A DNA stretch of 36,181 nt, taken from the NCBI RefSeq assembly GCF_000426925.1, contig NZ_KE384674.1, forward strand, positions 206,680 to 242,860. Direction: 5' to 3'. A model generated the notes under the pieces. The model worked only from the letters and a program-made list of their open reading frames with translations. It did not search any database and was not told the origin of the DNA. Position numbers and translations under genes: made by a program. This document shows, piece after piece, positions 24,422 to 34,111 of this stretch; position 1 is the stretch's first letter, and every line of letters starts with the position of its first letter. The DNA comes from Dolichospermum circinale AWQC310F. Lineage in GTDB: Bacteria > Cyanobacteriota > Cyanobacteriia > Cyanobacteriales > Nostocaceae.

Positions 24422-26302
24422 TTAAGTTCCTAACATTTGCAAATTGTGCAAAGTAGCATAAAATCCCTCTTGTTGCAACAATTCTTCATGACTACCCTGT
24501 TCAATCAATTCTCCCCGCTTCAACACAAAAATCCGGTCTACATTACGAATCGTAGACAAACGGTGAGCAATAATAATTGCTGTACGCCTTATCAGCAACT
24601 CATTTAAAGCCTCTTGAACCAAAGCTTCAGTCCCCACGTCCAAACTAGCTGTAGCTTCGTCTAGCACCAAAATTTCCGGGTTACGAATAGCAGCCCGCGC
24701 AAAGGCTAAAAGTTGTTTTTGACCACTAGAAATATTTGTCGCCCGTTCTCGCAATTGAGTATCATAACCCTGGGGTAGTTGATTAATAAACGCTGCGACA
24801 TTGGTTTTCACCGCTGCTTGTTCAATTTCTGCAAAACTGTAATCATCACCTAAAGTAATGTTACTTTTCACATCACCCGCAAACAAAAACGCCTCCTGCA
24901 AAATTACCGTCATATAACTTCGCAGTTCCCTTTGGGGAATTTCGCGGATATCCACACCGTCAATTAGAATACGCCCTTCAGTTGGTTCATAAAGACGACA
25001 CAACAAGCGAATAATCGAACTTTTCCCCGCACCTGTCGGACCTACTAAAGCGACTTTTTCCCCTGGGTAAATAGTAAAGTCTAAATTTTTAATCACATAA
25101 TCATCATCATTATAAGCAAAGGAAACATTTTCAAACTTAATTTCCCCCAAGGCGGGAATAGGTGTAAAATCTTGAGTTTCTAACTTAGAGATGATCTGAT
25201 CAATGTAACCAAATTCCAAATTTTTAATTGCACTTTCAGAACCTGGGTAATCTTTAATTTCAATGGGTTCATCTAAAATATCAATTACTCGTTCAATGGC
25301 CGTAAAACCAGATTGAATCACGGTAAATTTTTCGGCAAAATTCCGCAAGGGTTCAAAGAATTGTTGGGCATATAAAATAAATGCTGATAAAATCCCAAAG
25401 GTGATTTGTTGATCTAACAATAACCCACCACCTAACCATAATACCCCAGCAATAGCAATTAAAGCAACCCATTCTAGGGTGGCAGAAACCGCTGAATCAA
25501 ACCAAATACTAGTATCTACTTCCCTAACATAACGTTGATTAGCAGCCCGAAATAACTCCAAATTAACTTTTTCTCGGCGGAATAATTGGACTACATTAAT
25601 ACCAACAATATTTTCTTGGAGTTGAGAATTGAGTTGAGAAAGTTCTTCTCGGCTTTTATAATTAGCCGCCCGATATTGCTGTTGAAAATAAATTATTAAC
25701 CAAGTGACTGGGAAAAGAATAAATATCAACAAACAAGCAAGTTGCCATTGAATTGAAAACATCAATCCAACAATCACTACCATAGATAATAAATCAGAAA
25801 TAATACCTATAGCCCCAGTGGAAAAAACATCTCCTAAACTTTCTACATCACTAGTAAGTCTAGTAATTAATTTACCTACGGGTGTACTATCAAAGAAACG
25901 TACAGCTAAAGATGTCACATGATCAAATAAATCCTCACGAATAGCTGCTGTGATTTTTTGTCCTAATTTCTGAACTAAATAACCTTGTACACCTATTAAT
26001 ACTAAGCGGATAGCCGTTGCTATCAGTAACATCCCAATGAGAATATTTAAACCCTGCCACAGGGGCATATTTTGCAAAAATTGATATGTACTCGGTTCTT
26101 TGCGAATTAAAGAAACCGCTTGTCCGACTAACATGGGTTTAATGGCACTAGCAACAGCAATAGGAATTAGCAGTAACATAGATACTGCCAATAATTTGCC
26201 ATAACGACGACCATAGGGTACTAAGCGCAAAAATAACCGCCAGTCATTTTCTCGAGGGCGGTATACCGTATCCGATTTAACCTGAGATGGGTAGATGCTC
26301 AT
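24422..26302 (-). CDS. ABC exporter, fused membrane and ATPase domains (MdlB/YddA-like multidrug type)
   Basis: A 626-residue half-transporter. About six membrane helices occupy residues 38-330, including RFFDSTPVGKLITRLTSDVESL, the coupling region typical of this group. The ATPase follows, with Walker A GPTGAGKSS, Q-loop VILQEAFLFAG, signature ISSGQKQLL, Walker B ILVLDEATASLD and the switch IIAHRLS. The signature has I and S in place of the L and G of LSGGQ, as commonly seen in this subfamily, which often forms heterodimers. The only other exporter half in the window (3938-5746) is 19 kb away and need not be a partner. The substrate is unknown. The gene has its own promoter region of 65 bases upstream. 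Confidence 0.9.
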   Translation of the reverse strand: MSIYPSQVKSDTVYRPRENDWRLFLRLVPYGRRYGKLLAVSMLLLIPIAVASAIKPMLVGQAVSLIRKEPSTYQFLQNMPLWQGLNILIGMLLIATAIRLVLIGVQGYLVQKLGQKITAAIREDLFDHVTSLAVRFFDSTPVGKLITRLTSDVESLGDVFSTGAIGIISDLLSMVVIVGLMFSIQWQLACLLIFILFPVTWLIIYFQQQYRAANYKSREELSQLNSQLQENIVGINVVQLFRREKVNLELFRAANQRYVREVDTSIWFDSAVSATLEWVALIAIAGVLWLGGGLLLDQQITFGILSAFILYAQQFFEPLRNFAEKFTVIQSGFTAIERVIDILDEPIEIKDYPGSESAIKNLEFGYIDQIISKLETQDFTPIPALGEIKFENVSFAYNDDDYVIKNLDFTIYPGEKVALVGPTGAGKSSIIRLLCRLYEPTEGRILIDGVDIREIPQRELRSYMTVILQEAFLFAGDVKSNITLGDDYSFAEIEQAAVKTNVAAFINQLPQGYDTQLRERATNISSGQKQLLAFARAAIRNPEILVLDEATASLDVGTEALVQEALNELLIRRTAIIIAHRLSTIRNVDRIFVLKRGELIEQGSHEELLQQEGFYATLHNLQMLGT

Positions 26303-26367
26303 AAATAGGAAATAGGGAATTAAAAACCGTTGAAACTTACAAAAGTGAATTTATAACTGAATGCTCA

Positions 26368-26832
26368 CTAATTTTTTTCAAAAATTAAACCATTGATTTC
26401 TTGAGACTTTATCTCTGCGGCTTGATAGGCCAGCAAATATTCTTGGCCACCCAACATAACATCACCATAATAATCATAAGGCGCTTCACCATAAATAGGT
26501 AAAGGATCATCCTCTGGATAATCTTCCTGAGATTCTTCAATTACAGCTTTTAACTGCTTAACACTGAGACTTTGAGCCGGAAAATAATAAAGTTCTTGGG
26601 GCTTTTTTTGGAGAAAAGGAAGTGTAGGATCAATAATCACATCATTAACTTCAATCCAACCATGTTCAACAGGTTTATATGGCTTACCCGCAAATACTAA
26701 AAAGCCTTGTACATACTTTGCCCCTTCAGTCACTAAAACCGCTTTATAAGCATTATCAAAAGGTTTTTTGGCTTTACTTTTGATAGTGTTTGCAACTTGA
26801 TGAGACAGAGTTTCATCTAATACTTTATTCAT
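26368..26832 (-). CDS. Hypothetical 154-aa protein, possibly a degenerate transglutaminase-like fold
   Basis: A soluble acidic protein. It has an excellent ribosome site, AAGGAGGA on the minus strand at 26841-26848, eight bases before ATG 26832. The run AKKPFDNAYKAV ... 'AKYVQGFLVFAGKPYKPVEHGWIEVNDVIIDPTLP' resembles small proteins in which a Cys lies in a C(F/Y).NA motif, a His in HAW, and an Asp in (I/V)DPT, like a papain/transglutaminase triad. Here H and D are present (VEHGWI and IIDPTLP), but no Cys occurs at the expected place; indeed the protein has none. If the fold is right it would be catalytically dead. The assignment is tentative. Downstream is the ABC exporter, 65 bases away. Confidence 0.6.
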   Translation of the reverse strand: MNKVLDETLSHQVANTIKSKAKKPFDNAYKAVLVTEGAKYVQGFLVFAGKPYKPVEHGWIEVNDVIIDPTLPFLQKKPQELYYFPAQSLSVKQLKAVIEESQEDYPEDDPLPIYGEAPYDYYGDVMLGGQEYLLAYQAAEIKSQEINGLIFEKN

Positions 26833-27012
26833 TGGATAAATCCTCCTTTAATTATGCCGACAATTATCTGTTAATTTTTGGTTTAGCATTAAGTAATTTT
26901 AGCAAATGTGGGATCATTTTTACTTTTCTTTTGGGTAAATTTAATATTTTATTTGTTCTTTCTGTCCCAGTTATTTCATATTCAAGAAGCAAAACAGAAA
27001 TTAAACAGAAAT

Positions 27013-27038
27013 TAGGGGTAATTCCTGGATTACCCCTA
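27013..27038. repeat. Hairpin TAGGGGTAAT/ATTACCCCTA
   Basis: Perfect 10-bp arms with a 6-nt loop (27013-27022 and 27029-27038), in the gap between the secreted protein's stop and the 154-aa gene's promoter. It could terminate or be an interspersed palindrome. Confidence 0.65.
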
Positions 27039-27128
27039 TACAAGAATTAGGCCAATAGCCATATCCTAATAATAAATTCCCTGACCTTTAACAGGATATT
27101 TTAAAAGTATCATCAGGAATAAATAAAC

Positions 27129-27674
27129 CTAATTTGAATTATTTTTATTTGGGTTTTTATTTGGGTTTTTATTTGGGGTTTTTTGTGGTGCAGGAGTTAC
27201 CGCTGCTGGTTTAGAAACTTCTTGCTTGTAAAAGCGAACCACCTGCTGCACATAACCAGCCGTAAAGCCCTTATCGCAGCCCGTATAGTTACCAGTCATC
27301 CACCAACAAGCAACACCACGCACAGCAGCAGTCTCATCGTTTTTAGTGGCTGCAAATTGCTTATTTAACTCACGGGTGGTGATACAAGAAACAACTTGAC
27401 GGGCTACCTTGGGATCATTTTCAAACTGAGTTGGTGTTAATTCTTTTTTCAGACAATTTCTCGTCCAACCTTTGAGAGTGTCCGGTTTAACTTGCCATTC
27501 ACTATAATATCCATCATTGCGCTTTTTCGTTTTCGGTGCAGCTAGTCGCAAAGCTTCTACCATGGCTGCGACTTGGGTATCAGAAGCAGGAGGTTTCGCT
27601 TGGGCTAAAGACGGTAAAAATCCCAAACCAATAATCATAGTGCTAAACATCAATGCTATCGGGTTTTTCTTCAT
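27129..27674 (-). CDS. Secreted hypothetical protein with four cysteines and an NKNP tail
   Basis: 181 residues. A Sec signal peptide is clear: MKKNP, a hydrophobic stretch IALMFSTMIIGLGFLPSL, then AQA before KPPASD, so cleavage falls near residue 26. The mature part has four cysteines (RNCLKK, VSCITT, VACWWM, TGCDKG), which could form two disulphides in the periplasm. The tail is proline-rich (SKPAAVTPAPQKTP) and ends in three NPNK-type tetrapeptides encoded by a short tandem repeat. The family is not recognised by name; similar proteins seem to be cyanobacterial. It stands alone between rsmH and the 154-aa gene. Confidence 0.75.
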   Translation of the reverse strand: MKKNPIALMFSTMIIGLGFLPSLAQAKPPASDTQVAAMVEALRLAAPKTKKRNDGYYSEWQVKPDTLKGWTRNCLKKELTPTQFENDPKVARQVVSCITTRELNKQFAATKNDETAAVRGVACWWMTGNYTGCDKGFTAGYVQQVVRFYKQEVSKPAAVTPAPQKTPNKNPNKNPNKNNSN

Positions 27675-27836
27675 GACTCAATTTCTGATTCAAAACATCA
27701 AAATATAGCATATAACAACAGTAGATAATTCAGTCAAGAATTTTCTTCACTCCGTGTCCTCTGTGTCTAGAGTGGTTAGTTCAAAAAAGAATTTTAGGGC
27801 TAAACCAGGGACAAAGAGAGAGTTTAAAAGTATCAA

Positions 27837-28742
27837 TCATCTACAAATTTCTTTTTGTGCTATTCTCAACTTAGCAGAACGAGAACGGGGGTTTTCTTTT
27901 ATTTCCGCTTCCGTAGCCATAATTGGTTTTTTTGTTAAAATTCGCAAGAAAGATAAGTTTCTTAAACCGTGTTTAACTATTCTATCTTCTAAGCTGTGAA
28001 AACTGATAATTGCTATTTTTCCACCGGGAATAAGGGCTGTTGGTGCTTTTTCTATTAAGGTTTCTAAGACGTTTAATTCATCATTGACTGCTATTCGCAG
28101 GGCTTGGAAAACACGGGTTGCAGGGTGTATTCTTCCGTAGCGATATTTAGGAGGGACAGAGTAGGCGATCGCATTTGCTAATTCTGTAGTAGTATTAAAT
28201 GGGCGATTTTCTACTATTCTTCTAGCTATTTTTCTCGAAAGTCTCTCTTCACCATATTTAAAGAAAATATCCGCCAATTCTTTCTCGTCCCATTCATTGA
28301 TAATATCTCCAGCGGTGAGAGATTGTTGTTGGTTCATACGCATATCTAAATTAGCAGTATTTCTAAAACTAAAACCTCGTTCTGGATGATCTAAATGATA
28401 GGAACTTACTCCCAAATCTGCTAAAATTCCATGATAGGTACTTTCTAGAAATTGGTAATTTGCAAAGTTGCTATGAATAAAATTCACTCTATTTCCAAAT
28501 TCCGCTAAATTCTCTTTGGCTGCATTTAAAGCATCTAAATCTTGGTCAACAGCGGTAATTTTCACATCTTCAGCAGTTGCTAAGATTAAGCGACTGTGAC
28601 CTCCACCACCAACGGTTAAATCTAAATAATGTCCACCAGGTTGGATATTTAAACCTGTGATTATTTCTTGACTGAGAACGGGAATATGGGAAAATGTAAT
28701 TTCTTCTAAATCTAGGGGTGTTTGTAAATCTGATTTGCTCAT
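27837..28742 (-). CDS. rsmH: 16S rRNA (cytosine-1402-N4)-methyltransferase RsmH
   Basis: 301 residues. [12 protein letters not shown] at the N-terminus, [13 protein letters not shown] (residues 38-50, S-adenosylmethionine loop), [36 protein letters not shown] and [13 protein letters not shown] are the landmarks of RsmH (MraW). It methylates N4 of C1402 in 16S rRNA at the ribosomal P site. In many bacteria it heads the dcw cell-division cluster; in this window no division or wall genes surround it, as usual in cyanobacteria. A 153-aa hypothetical gene lies 17 bp upstream on the same strand and probably shares its promoter. Confidence 0.97.
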   Translation of the reverse strand: MSKSDLQTPLDLEEITFSHIPVLSQEIITGLNIQPGGHYLDLTVGGGGHSRLILATAEDVKITAVDQDLDALNAAKENLAEFGNRVNFIHSNFANYQFLESTYHGILADLGVSSYHLDHPERGFSFRNTANLDMRMNQQQSLTAGDIINEWDEKELADIFFKYGEERLSRKIARRIVENRPFNTTTELANAIAYSVPPKYRYGRIHPATRVFQALRIAVNDELNVLETLIEKAPTALIPGGKIAIISFHSLEDRIVKHGLRNLSFLRILTKKPIMATEAEIKENPRSRSAKLRIAQKEICR

Positions 28743-28759
28743 TAATTTATTTTATTAAT

Positions 28760-29185
28760 TTATGAAAATGTAACTACTTTTTGCTTTTCAATGACAGAAT
28801 TAAAATCAATTCCTTTCCAATCTTTAAATAGTTCCGCAATTTGTTCTAATGTGGTAAAATTGTCTGTAAAATATTCAAATTGGCAAAGATCAAGATTGAG
28901 AAAAAAAATCAAAAAGCTACAATGATCTTTTACACCAAAACCAAGGGGACAATCAACACGCCAATTATCTATACTTGTGCCATATTCATGAATAAATTCG
29001 CATATTTTTTCAATGCTACCAGAATATTTTTGACATAATTCTAATAATTCAAGAGGATTTTTAGCGATATCACAAAATAACTCTATTGCTTGATAGGTTA
29101 AATTGGTAGGACGATATTTAAAATCAATTAATGATTGACAAATATCTAAGGCTTCTAAAAATTTTTGTTCAGATGTTTTGTTCAT
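28760..29185 (-). CDS. Hypothetical protein upstream of rsmH
   Basis: Taken from ATG 29185 (141 aa, MNKTSEQKFLEALDICQSLI); an upstream in-frame start at 29221 would add a hydrophobic MVKIWSIFLIFI that lacks support and runs into the repeat region. It is a soluble, acidic helical protein with 'TYQAIELFCDIAKNPLELLELCQKY' and 'LCQFEYFTDNFTTLEQIAELFKDW'. I recognise no family. The gene ends 17 bases before rsmH on the same strand, suggesting one transcript. Cysteine content (six) is somewhat high for its size, but there is no CxxC motif. Confidence 0.6.
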   Translation of the reverse strand: MNKTSEQKFLEALDICQSLIDFKYRPTNLTYQAIELFCDIAKNPLELLELCQKYSGSIEKICEFIHEYGTSIDNWRVDCPLGFGVKDHCSFLIFFLNLDLCQFEYFTDNFTTLEQIAELFKDWKGIDFNSVIEKQKVVTFS

Positions 29186-29224
29186 TATGAATATCAAGAA
29201 TATTGACCATATTTTGACCAAGGG

Positions 29225-29330
29225 GCGGTTAGAAACCGCATCTCAACAGACAAAACCCACCTACGTGGGTTGTTAATTTAGTCCGCGCGGACTTTGTTTG
29301 TGTAGACGCGATAGCGCAGCGTAAGCCATA
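29225..29330. repeat. Composite palindromic intergenic repeat
   Basis: Three palindromes in a row: GCGGTT/AACCGC (29225-29239), AACCCAC-ctac-GTGGGTT (29254-29271) and AGTCCGCGCGGACT (29280-29293), followed by TTTGTTTGTGTAGACGCGAT. This composite is a widespread interspersed repeat in Nostocales. Its GC content contrasts with the flanks. Confidence 0.85.
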
Positions 29331-29372
29331 TTATATTCGCCGGAGTTTTATTATATTCACTTATTGATAATC

Positions 29373-32300
29373 TCATTCTAACGGAAAACCGCCATATTTG
29401 TCAATGATTTGATCAATATTTTCCATAATGTTAATAGTCTCCGATATGATGGAAATAATATTTTGATAATGACTAATATCATCAAAATTTAATTGTCTTC
29501 CTTTTCTGTCTTTCAACCATTTTTGACAAACTTGATAACCACCAATATAAAAATTCCAGATTTGTTGCGGAACTTGATCAAAATACTGTTCAGCATTTAT
29601 CCAGATTTGTTGATGATTTTCATGATATTTGACCTGTTCGACCAGATCAGAACCAGGAATAGGATAGGTAGAAATTTCTGTTCCGGTTTCCTTCATTAAA
29701 TGGTATTTAACTAGTTTATCACCTTTGATCACTAATTCCCAAAAAAGTGCAGCATTGGCGGTTAAAGGAACACGAGGAAAATCAATCTTTAAAAATTCGG
29801 CGTAACGTTGACGGTAAATAGGAGCATGAAAGATAGCGTAAATGTAATTAAAAATATCCTCTGGTCCAAAGGTTTTAGTTTTATCTCCTTTTCCATCAGA
29901 AATAAATTCTAAATCTAGTTTTTGAGAGAATTGTGTAATAAATTCTGGGGATAAATTCGGTTTACGTTCTCCAGGTGCGTTAGTTGGTGTAGAATCAAAT
30001 AAAGTTGGGGTATTGGTTGGGTAAAGATAGAGAGGGAAAATACTTGCATTATCTAAAGAAGAAATTATACATTTATCTGTAATTTGATCACTAACAAAAA
30101 AATTATCTACTATTTCATTACGAGGTCTTCTTAAAGTAGCTAAAGCCAAATTTTTACCTTTAATAATATGATTCATTACTTCACTTCTAGGCATACAATG
30201 AAAGCCTCTAGAATTACCTGTATAATAAGTAAATCTTTGATCGAAGGGGCGATACATAATGGGGAAAATTTGTGATTTAGATAAGCCAAAATTTTTAATG
30301 TCTTTTTGCGCTAAATTTATTGACCAATCTCTTACATCTTTACCCAAATCAAAATAACTTCTTGCGTCTTCTGGTAATAAATCAATAAATTTATTTATGG
30401 TTTCCCATATTTCATCTTGATTAAATTGAATTGTTAAATTATCTCTAGCTGTAGCTACACCTAAACTATTAACTAATAAAATATCAGTAATTTTTGTGAA
30501 ATTTTCATATTCAGACTTTAAATTAATATTTTGCGGTTGAAAAAGATAAAATTCAAACTCAGGCTTTAAAATTCTCCACTCAGTTGAACTAATATCATTT
30601 TCAGCTAACCAATGATACTTACCTCCAACCAACTCCTTATTTTCATAAACCTCCCTCATACCCCATAAATCAGCATGATAAACCGTTGCTAACTTTTGCT
30701 GACTATGTTCATATTTAATAAAAATACTGATTGCTACCCCTTGCTGAATATCAAAAACATTTTTATCCTGTGAACCGTCAGGACAAACTTCTTTCTTCTT
30801 ACTATTACCATGTAGATCTAAAACATAAATCTCATCAAAAGTCTGCATCAAATTTTGACGCATTCCCCGAAAAGTGGGATTATCTAAATAACCATGATTC
30901 GTAATTAAAGCCACAATACCATAACCTGTTTCCGAAACTCGATGTTGAGCAAAACGGATAAACTTTACATAATCATCTAATAATCCTTTGGGGTTTCTTT
31001 CTCCTAAAGGTTTACCGTCTACTTGATAATAATCCCTAACTAACCCGACAATCCAAGGATCAGTATTTATAGATTCATAAGAATAAGGAGGATTTCCTAA
31101 AATGACCATCACAGGAACATCTTGTTTTACATCCTTTGCTGCTTCTGCTTCATTTCTAATTCTGTTCATAAAACCATCAGCAGGAGGAATTTGAAAAGCC
31201 TCTTGTAAGGTATTAGTTAAATAAATCCTTAACCGTTCCTCAGAACTAAAATCATAACCCAATTCTTGCAACTGTAAAACTAATTTTATATGTGCTACAG
31301 TATAGGGAGCCATTAATAACTCAAAACCAAATAATCGCGGTAATAAATGTTGACTAACATAACTTGACCACATCCCCCTTTGATTTTTAAACTTATCATA
31401 AATAAAATCAATGACATTGTGAATAAAAGTTCCCGTTCCCACCGCAGGATCTAAAATCAAAACTTGATGGGTTTCGATAGTTCCCTCACCCTTGGGATTA
31501 GGAACTTTAATCTTTTTAGAATCTGCTAAACCTTTACTAATATTAAACTTATGTTTGAGAATATAATCTACACTTTTGACAATATAATTAACCACTGGTT
31601 CAGGAGTATAATAAACCCCTCTTGATTCTCGCATTTTCGGGTCATATTCCGCCAAAAACGTTTCATAAAAATGGACAACAGGGTCTTCTGTGCGAGTCCG
31701 TTTACCAAAATTTTTGAGAATTTCCGCCATTTCCGTTTGTTGGAGAATACGCGCTAAATTATCTACAGCCCAACTAATTCTATCATCTAAATCAGGTCCG
31801 GCTATTTGTCCAAAAATACTTCTTAAAAAAGGGTTAGTTTTCGGTAATTTAAACGCTGCTGTTTCCCGTGAAAAAGTCTGAACATTATCAGTATTACACC
31901 GCGCTGCAAATAAACCATAACAAATAGTTTGGGCGTACATATCCGCAAATTGTTCAACGGTTAAATCCTTAATTAATACTCGTTGAAATGATTCCAACTG
32001 TTCCCGTAAAGTTCCCCCTTTATCCACATCATGCAACGCAGTTTTAATTGCATCTCTCATCAATTGAGCTAAACTAGCCATACGTTTAGCTAAATCCTTG
32101 GGTGTCGTGATTTGGGGAACTTTAGCTAATAAAAATTGCTGCAAAAGTTGGTCAACTTCCTGCATTCCTTCCTGATCAACTTTGATTTTTTTGTTTTTAT
32201 CAATAGTTCCCAAAGCAGCAGATAGTTTTAACTCTCCTTGGACATACCAACGAAACTCTAAATAATCAGTTAAAATCAAATTACCCAAAGCCTGAAAATA

Positions 32301-32564
32301 ACGCCCCATTTGAGCAGTTTTTTCCGCTTTTTTGAGAGAAAAACCAATATCTTTAGCCTCAATATGACCAACATCTAAAACACCATTTTTGACCACAAAA
32401 TCCGGCGCACCACAAGCGATTCTTTTCGGTTCATTAATAGCTTGAATACCAGAATCTAAAGACTCCATTAACTTCTTCAAAGCTGGACGATAACTATGCT
32501 CAGTAGCATTTTGTCCTTGATAAACTTGATTAACTTCCTGAAAATAAACTTGCAAATACTTCAT
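29373..32564 (-). CDS. Single-chain restriction-modification enzyme (type IIG / type ISP-like)
   Basis: 1063 residues. The N-terminus carries a PD-(D/E)xK-like nuclease signature: PD at 54-55, then E69-A-K71 in GHIEAKD. A helical connector follows. The N6-adenine methyltransferase core has HFYETFLAEYDP and GVYYTPEPVVNYIV (295-328), motif I DPAVGTGTF (372-380) and motif IV NPPY (491-494). The C-terminal 500 residues, with 'YRPFDQRFTYYTGNSRGFHC', hold the target-recognition region and match the C-terminal 'type ISP' domain. No separate specificity subunit or helicase is present, so cutting and methylation should be combined in one chain. The target sequence cannot be read. An SD-like AAGGGG lies 12 bases before the ATG. 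No stop or frameshift interrupts it. Confidence 0.88.
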   Translation of the reverse strand: MKYLQVYFQEVNQVYQGQNATEHSYRPALKKLMESLDSGIQAINEPKRIACGAPDFVVKNGVLDVGHIEAKDIGFSLKKAEKTAQMGRYFQALGNLILTDYLEFRWYVQGELKLSAALGTIDKNKKIKVDQEGMQEVDQLLQQFLLAKVPQITTPKDLAKRMASLAQLMRDAIKTALHDVDKGGTLREQLESFQRVLIKDLTVEQFADMYAQTICYGLFAARCNTDNVQTFSRETAAFKLPKTNPFLRSIFGQIAGPDLDDRISWAVDNLARILQQTEMAEILKNFGKRTRTEDPVVHFYETFLAEYDPKMRESRGVYYTPEPVVNYIVKSVDYILKHKFNISKGLADSKKIKVPNPKGEGTIETHQVLILDPAVGTGTFIHNVIDFIYDKFKNQRGMWSSYVSQHLLPRLFGFELLMAPYTVAHIKLVLQLQELGYDFSSEERLRIYLTNTLQEAFQIPPADGFMNRIRNEAEAAKDVKQDVPVMVILGNPPYSYESINTDPWIVGLVRDYYQVDGKPLGERNPKGLLDDYVKFIRFAQHRVSETGYGIVALITNHGYLDNPTFRGMRQNLMQTFDEIYVLDLHGNSKKKEVCPDGSQDKNVFDIQQGVAISIFIKYEHSQQKLATVYHADLWGMREVYENKELVGGKYHWLAENDISSTEWRILKPEFEFYLFQPQNINLKSEYENFTKITDILLVNSLGVATARDNLTIQFNQDEIWETINKFIDLLPEDARSYFDLGKDVRDWSINLAQKDIKNFGLSKSQIFPIMYRPFDQRFTYYTGNSRGFHCMPRSEVMNHIIKGKNLALATLRRPRNEIVDNFFVSDQITDKCIISSLDNASIFPLYLYPTNTPTLFDSTPTNAPGERKPNLSPEFITQFSQKLDLEFISDGKGDKTKTFGPEDIFNYIYAIFHAPIYRQRYAEFLKIDFPRVPLTANAALFWELVIKGDKLVKYHLMKETGTEISTYPIPGSDLVEQVKYHENHQQIWINAEQYFDQVPQQIWNFYIGGYQVCQKWLKDRKGRQLNFDDISHYQNIISIISETINIMENIDQIIDKYGGFPLE

Positions 32565-32871
32565 AACTGAAACACCCCTTAAAAACTCTACTTTTCCAAC
32601 TTCGCACCTCTGGGTGAGCTAAAAAAAATTAGCCATAGATACTAATTAGGGTAATTATAAATTAAATTTATCTTACTACGAGTCAAAAACCAGCAAAACT
32701 ACCCAAATATTGATATAATTATCAAGAACTCAATACCAATCATCATCTGATACATGAAAAAAGTCAAAACTCTTAATCCCCTATATATCAAGCTTCCCTA
32801 TAATAATTGAAGTACAAGTTAATCTTAGCGGGTCAATTGACAACATCCACAACGGGAGAACAGCAAAATCT
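32565..32871. other. Divergent promoter region between the R-M enzyme and ndhH
   Basis: This 307-base AT-rich stretch lies between two genes reading outward. Two TATAAT boxes on the plus strand (32714-32719 and 32799-32804) are candidate -10 elements for ndhH, though neither has a clear -35 at the right spacing. I see no ORF, RNA gene or strong hairpin. Confidence 0.4.
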
Positions 32872-34056
32872 ATGAGTAGAATAGAAACCCGCACCGAACC
32901 GATGGTGCTAAATATGGGTCCTCATCACCCATCAATGCACGGAGTTTTGCGCTTAATCATGACCTTAGATGGTGAAGATGTCGTTGACTGTGAACCAGTT
33001 ATAGGCTATTTACACCGGGGGATGGAGAAAATTGCCGAAAACCGTTCTACAATCATGTATGTCCCCTACGTCAGCCGTTGGGACTACGCTGCGGGGATGT
33101 TTAATGAAGCGGTGACAGTCAACGCACCGGAAAAATTAGCGGGTATTACCGTACCCAAACGCGCCAGCTATATCCGTGTGATCATGCTGGAACTCAACCG
33201 CATTGCTAACCACCTCCTATGGTTTGGTCCATTCTTAGCTGACGTTGGCGCCCAAACACCCTTTTTCTACCAATTCCGGGAACGGGAAATGATTTATGAT
33301 CTGTGGGAAGCCGCCACAGGCTACCGCATGGTTAATCATAACTATTTCCGTGTTGGTGGTGTGGCCGTTGACTTACCCTATGGTTGGGTAGATAAGTGTT
33401 TAGATTTTTGTGATTACTTTATCCCCAAAGTTGATGAGTATGAACGCTTAGTTACCAATAACCCCATTTTCCGCCGCCGTATTGAAGGCCTGGGAACTAT
33501 TACCCGTGAAGAAGCTATTAATTGGGGGCTTTCTGGTCCGATGTTACGCGCTTCTGGGGTAAAATGGGATTTACGGAAGGTTGACCACTATGAATGTTAC
33601 GATGATTTTGATTGGGATGTTCAGTGGGAGACTGTGGGCGATTGTCTTGCTCGTTACATGGTGCGGATGCGAGAAATGCGCGAATCTGTAAAAATCATTC
33701 GCCAAGCTATTGCGGGATTACCCGGAGGACCCTACGAAAACCTGGAAGCGAAACGGTTAATGGCTGGGAAAAAATCTGAATGGGATGGTTTTGATTACCA
33801 GTTCGTGGCTAAAAAAGTTGCTCCTACTTTTAAAGTTCCTAAAGGTGAAATTTACTCCCGTGTCGAAAGTGGTAAAGGAGAATTGGGAATTTACCTAGTT
33901 GGTGATAATAATGTTTTCCCCTGGCGCTGGAAAATTCGCGCCGCAGATTTCAACAACCTACAAATTCTTCCCCATTTACTCCGAGGAATGAAGGTAGCAG
34001 ATATTGTTGTTATTCTCGGTAGTATTGACGTAATTATGGGTTCTGTTGATAGATAA
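32872..34056 (+). CDS. ndhH: NAD(P)H-quinone oxidoreductase subunit H (NDH-1)
   Basis: 394 residues, the standard length. It begins with [20 protein letters not shown], the hallmark of the 49-kDa/NuoD family; further on are [17 protein letters not shown], '[18 protein letters not shown]', [14 protein letters not shown] and the ending [14 protein letters not shown]. In cyanobacteria this protein sits in the NDH-1 membrane-arm/peripheral-arm joint near the quinone site and serves respiration and cyclic electron flow. It lacks the N-terminal NuoC fusion and stands alone, as is usual in cyanobacteria, where ndhH is separate from ndhAIGE. It is followed by a palindromic terminator-like hairpin. 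Confidence 0.98.
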   Translation: MSRIETRTEPMVLNMGPHHPSMHGVLRLIMTLDGEDVVDCEPVIGYLHRGMEKIAENRSTIMYVPYVSRWDYAAGMFNEAVTVNAPEKLAGITVPKRASYIRVIMLELNRIANHLLWFGPFLADVGAQTPFFYQFREREMIYDLWEAATGYRMVNHNYFRVGGVAVDLPYGWVDKCLDFCDYFIPKVDEYERLVTNNPIFRRRIEGLGTITREEAINWGLSGPMLRASGVKWDLRKVDHYECYDDFDWDVQWETVGDCLARYMVRMREMRESVKIIRQAIAGLPGGPYENLEAKRLMAGKKSEWDGFDYQFVAKKVAPTFKVPKGEIYSRVESGKGELGIYLVGDNNVFPWRWKIRAADFNNLQILPHLLRGMKVADIVVILGSIDVIMGSVDR

Positions 34057-34079
34057 TCAATAGGAAACAACCAAATTTA

Positions 34080-34107
34080 GTAGAGACGTTTCCTGGAACG
34101 TCTCTAC
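34080..34107. terminator. Perfect palindromic hairpin between ndhH and a convergent gene
   Basis: Arms GTAGAGACGTT (34080-34090) and AACGTCTCTAC (34097-34107) with a 6-nt loop TCCTGG. Located between two converging stops, it can act for both strands. A decayed copy lies at 9785-9821, so it is also an interspersed repeat. Confidence 0.7.
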
Positions 34108-34111
34108 ATTT

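Noticed and set aside
3938-26302. The two ABC exporter halves as one heterodimer
   Set aside because: They are 19 kb apart, and the first has all canonical motifs and can act as a homodimer; nothing links them.
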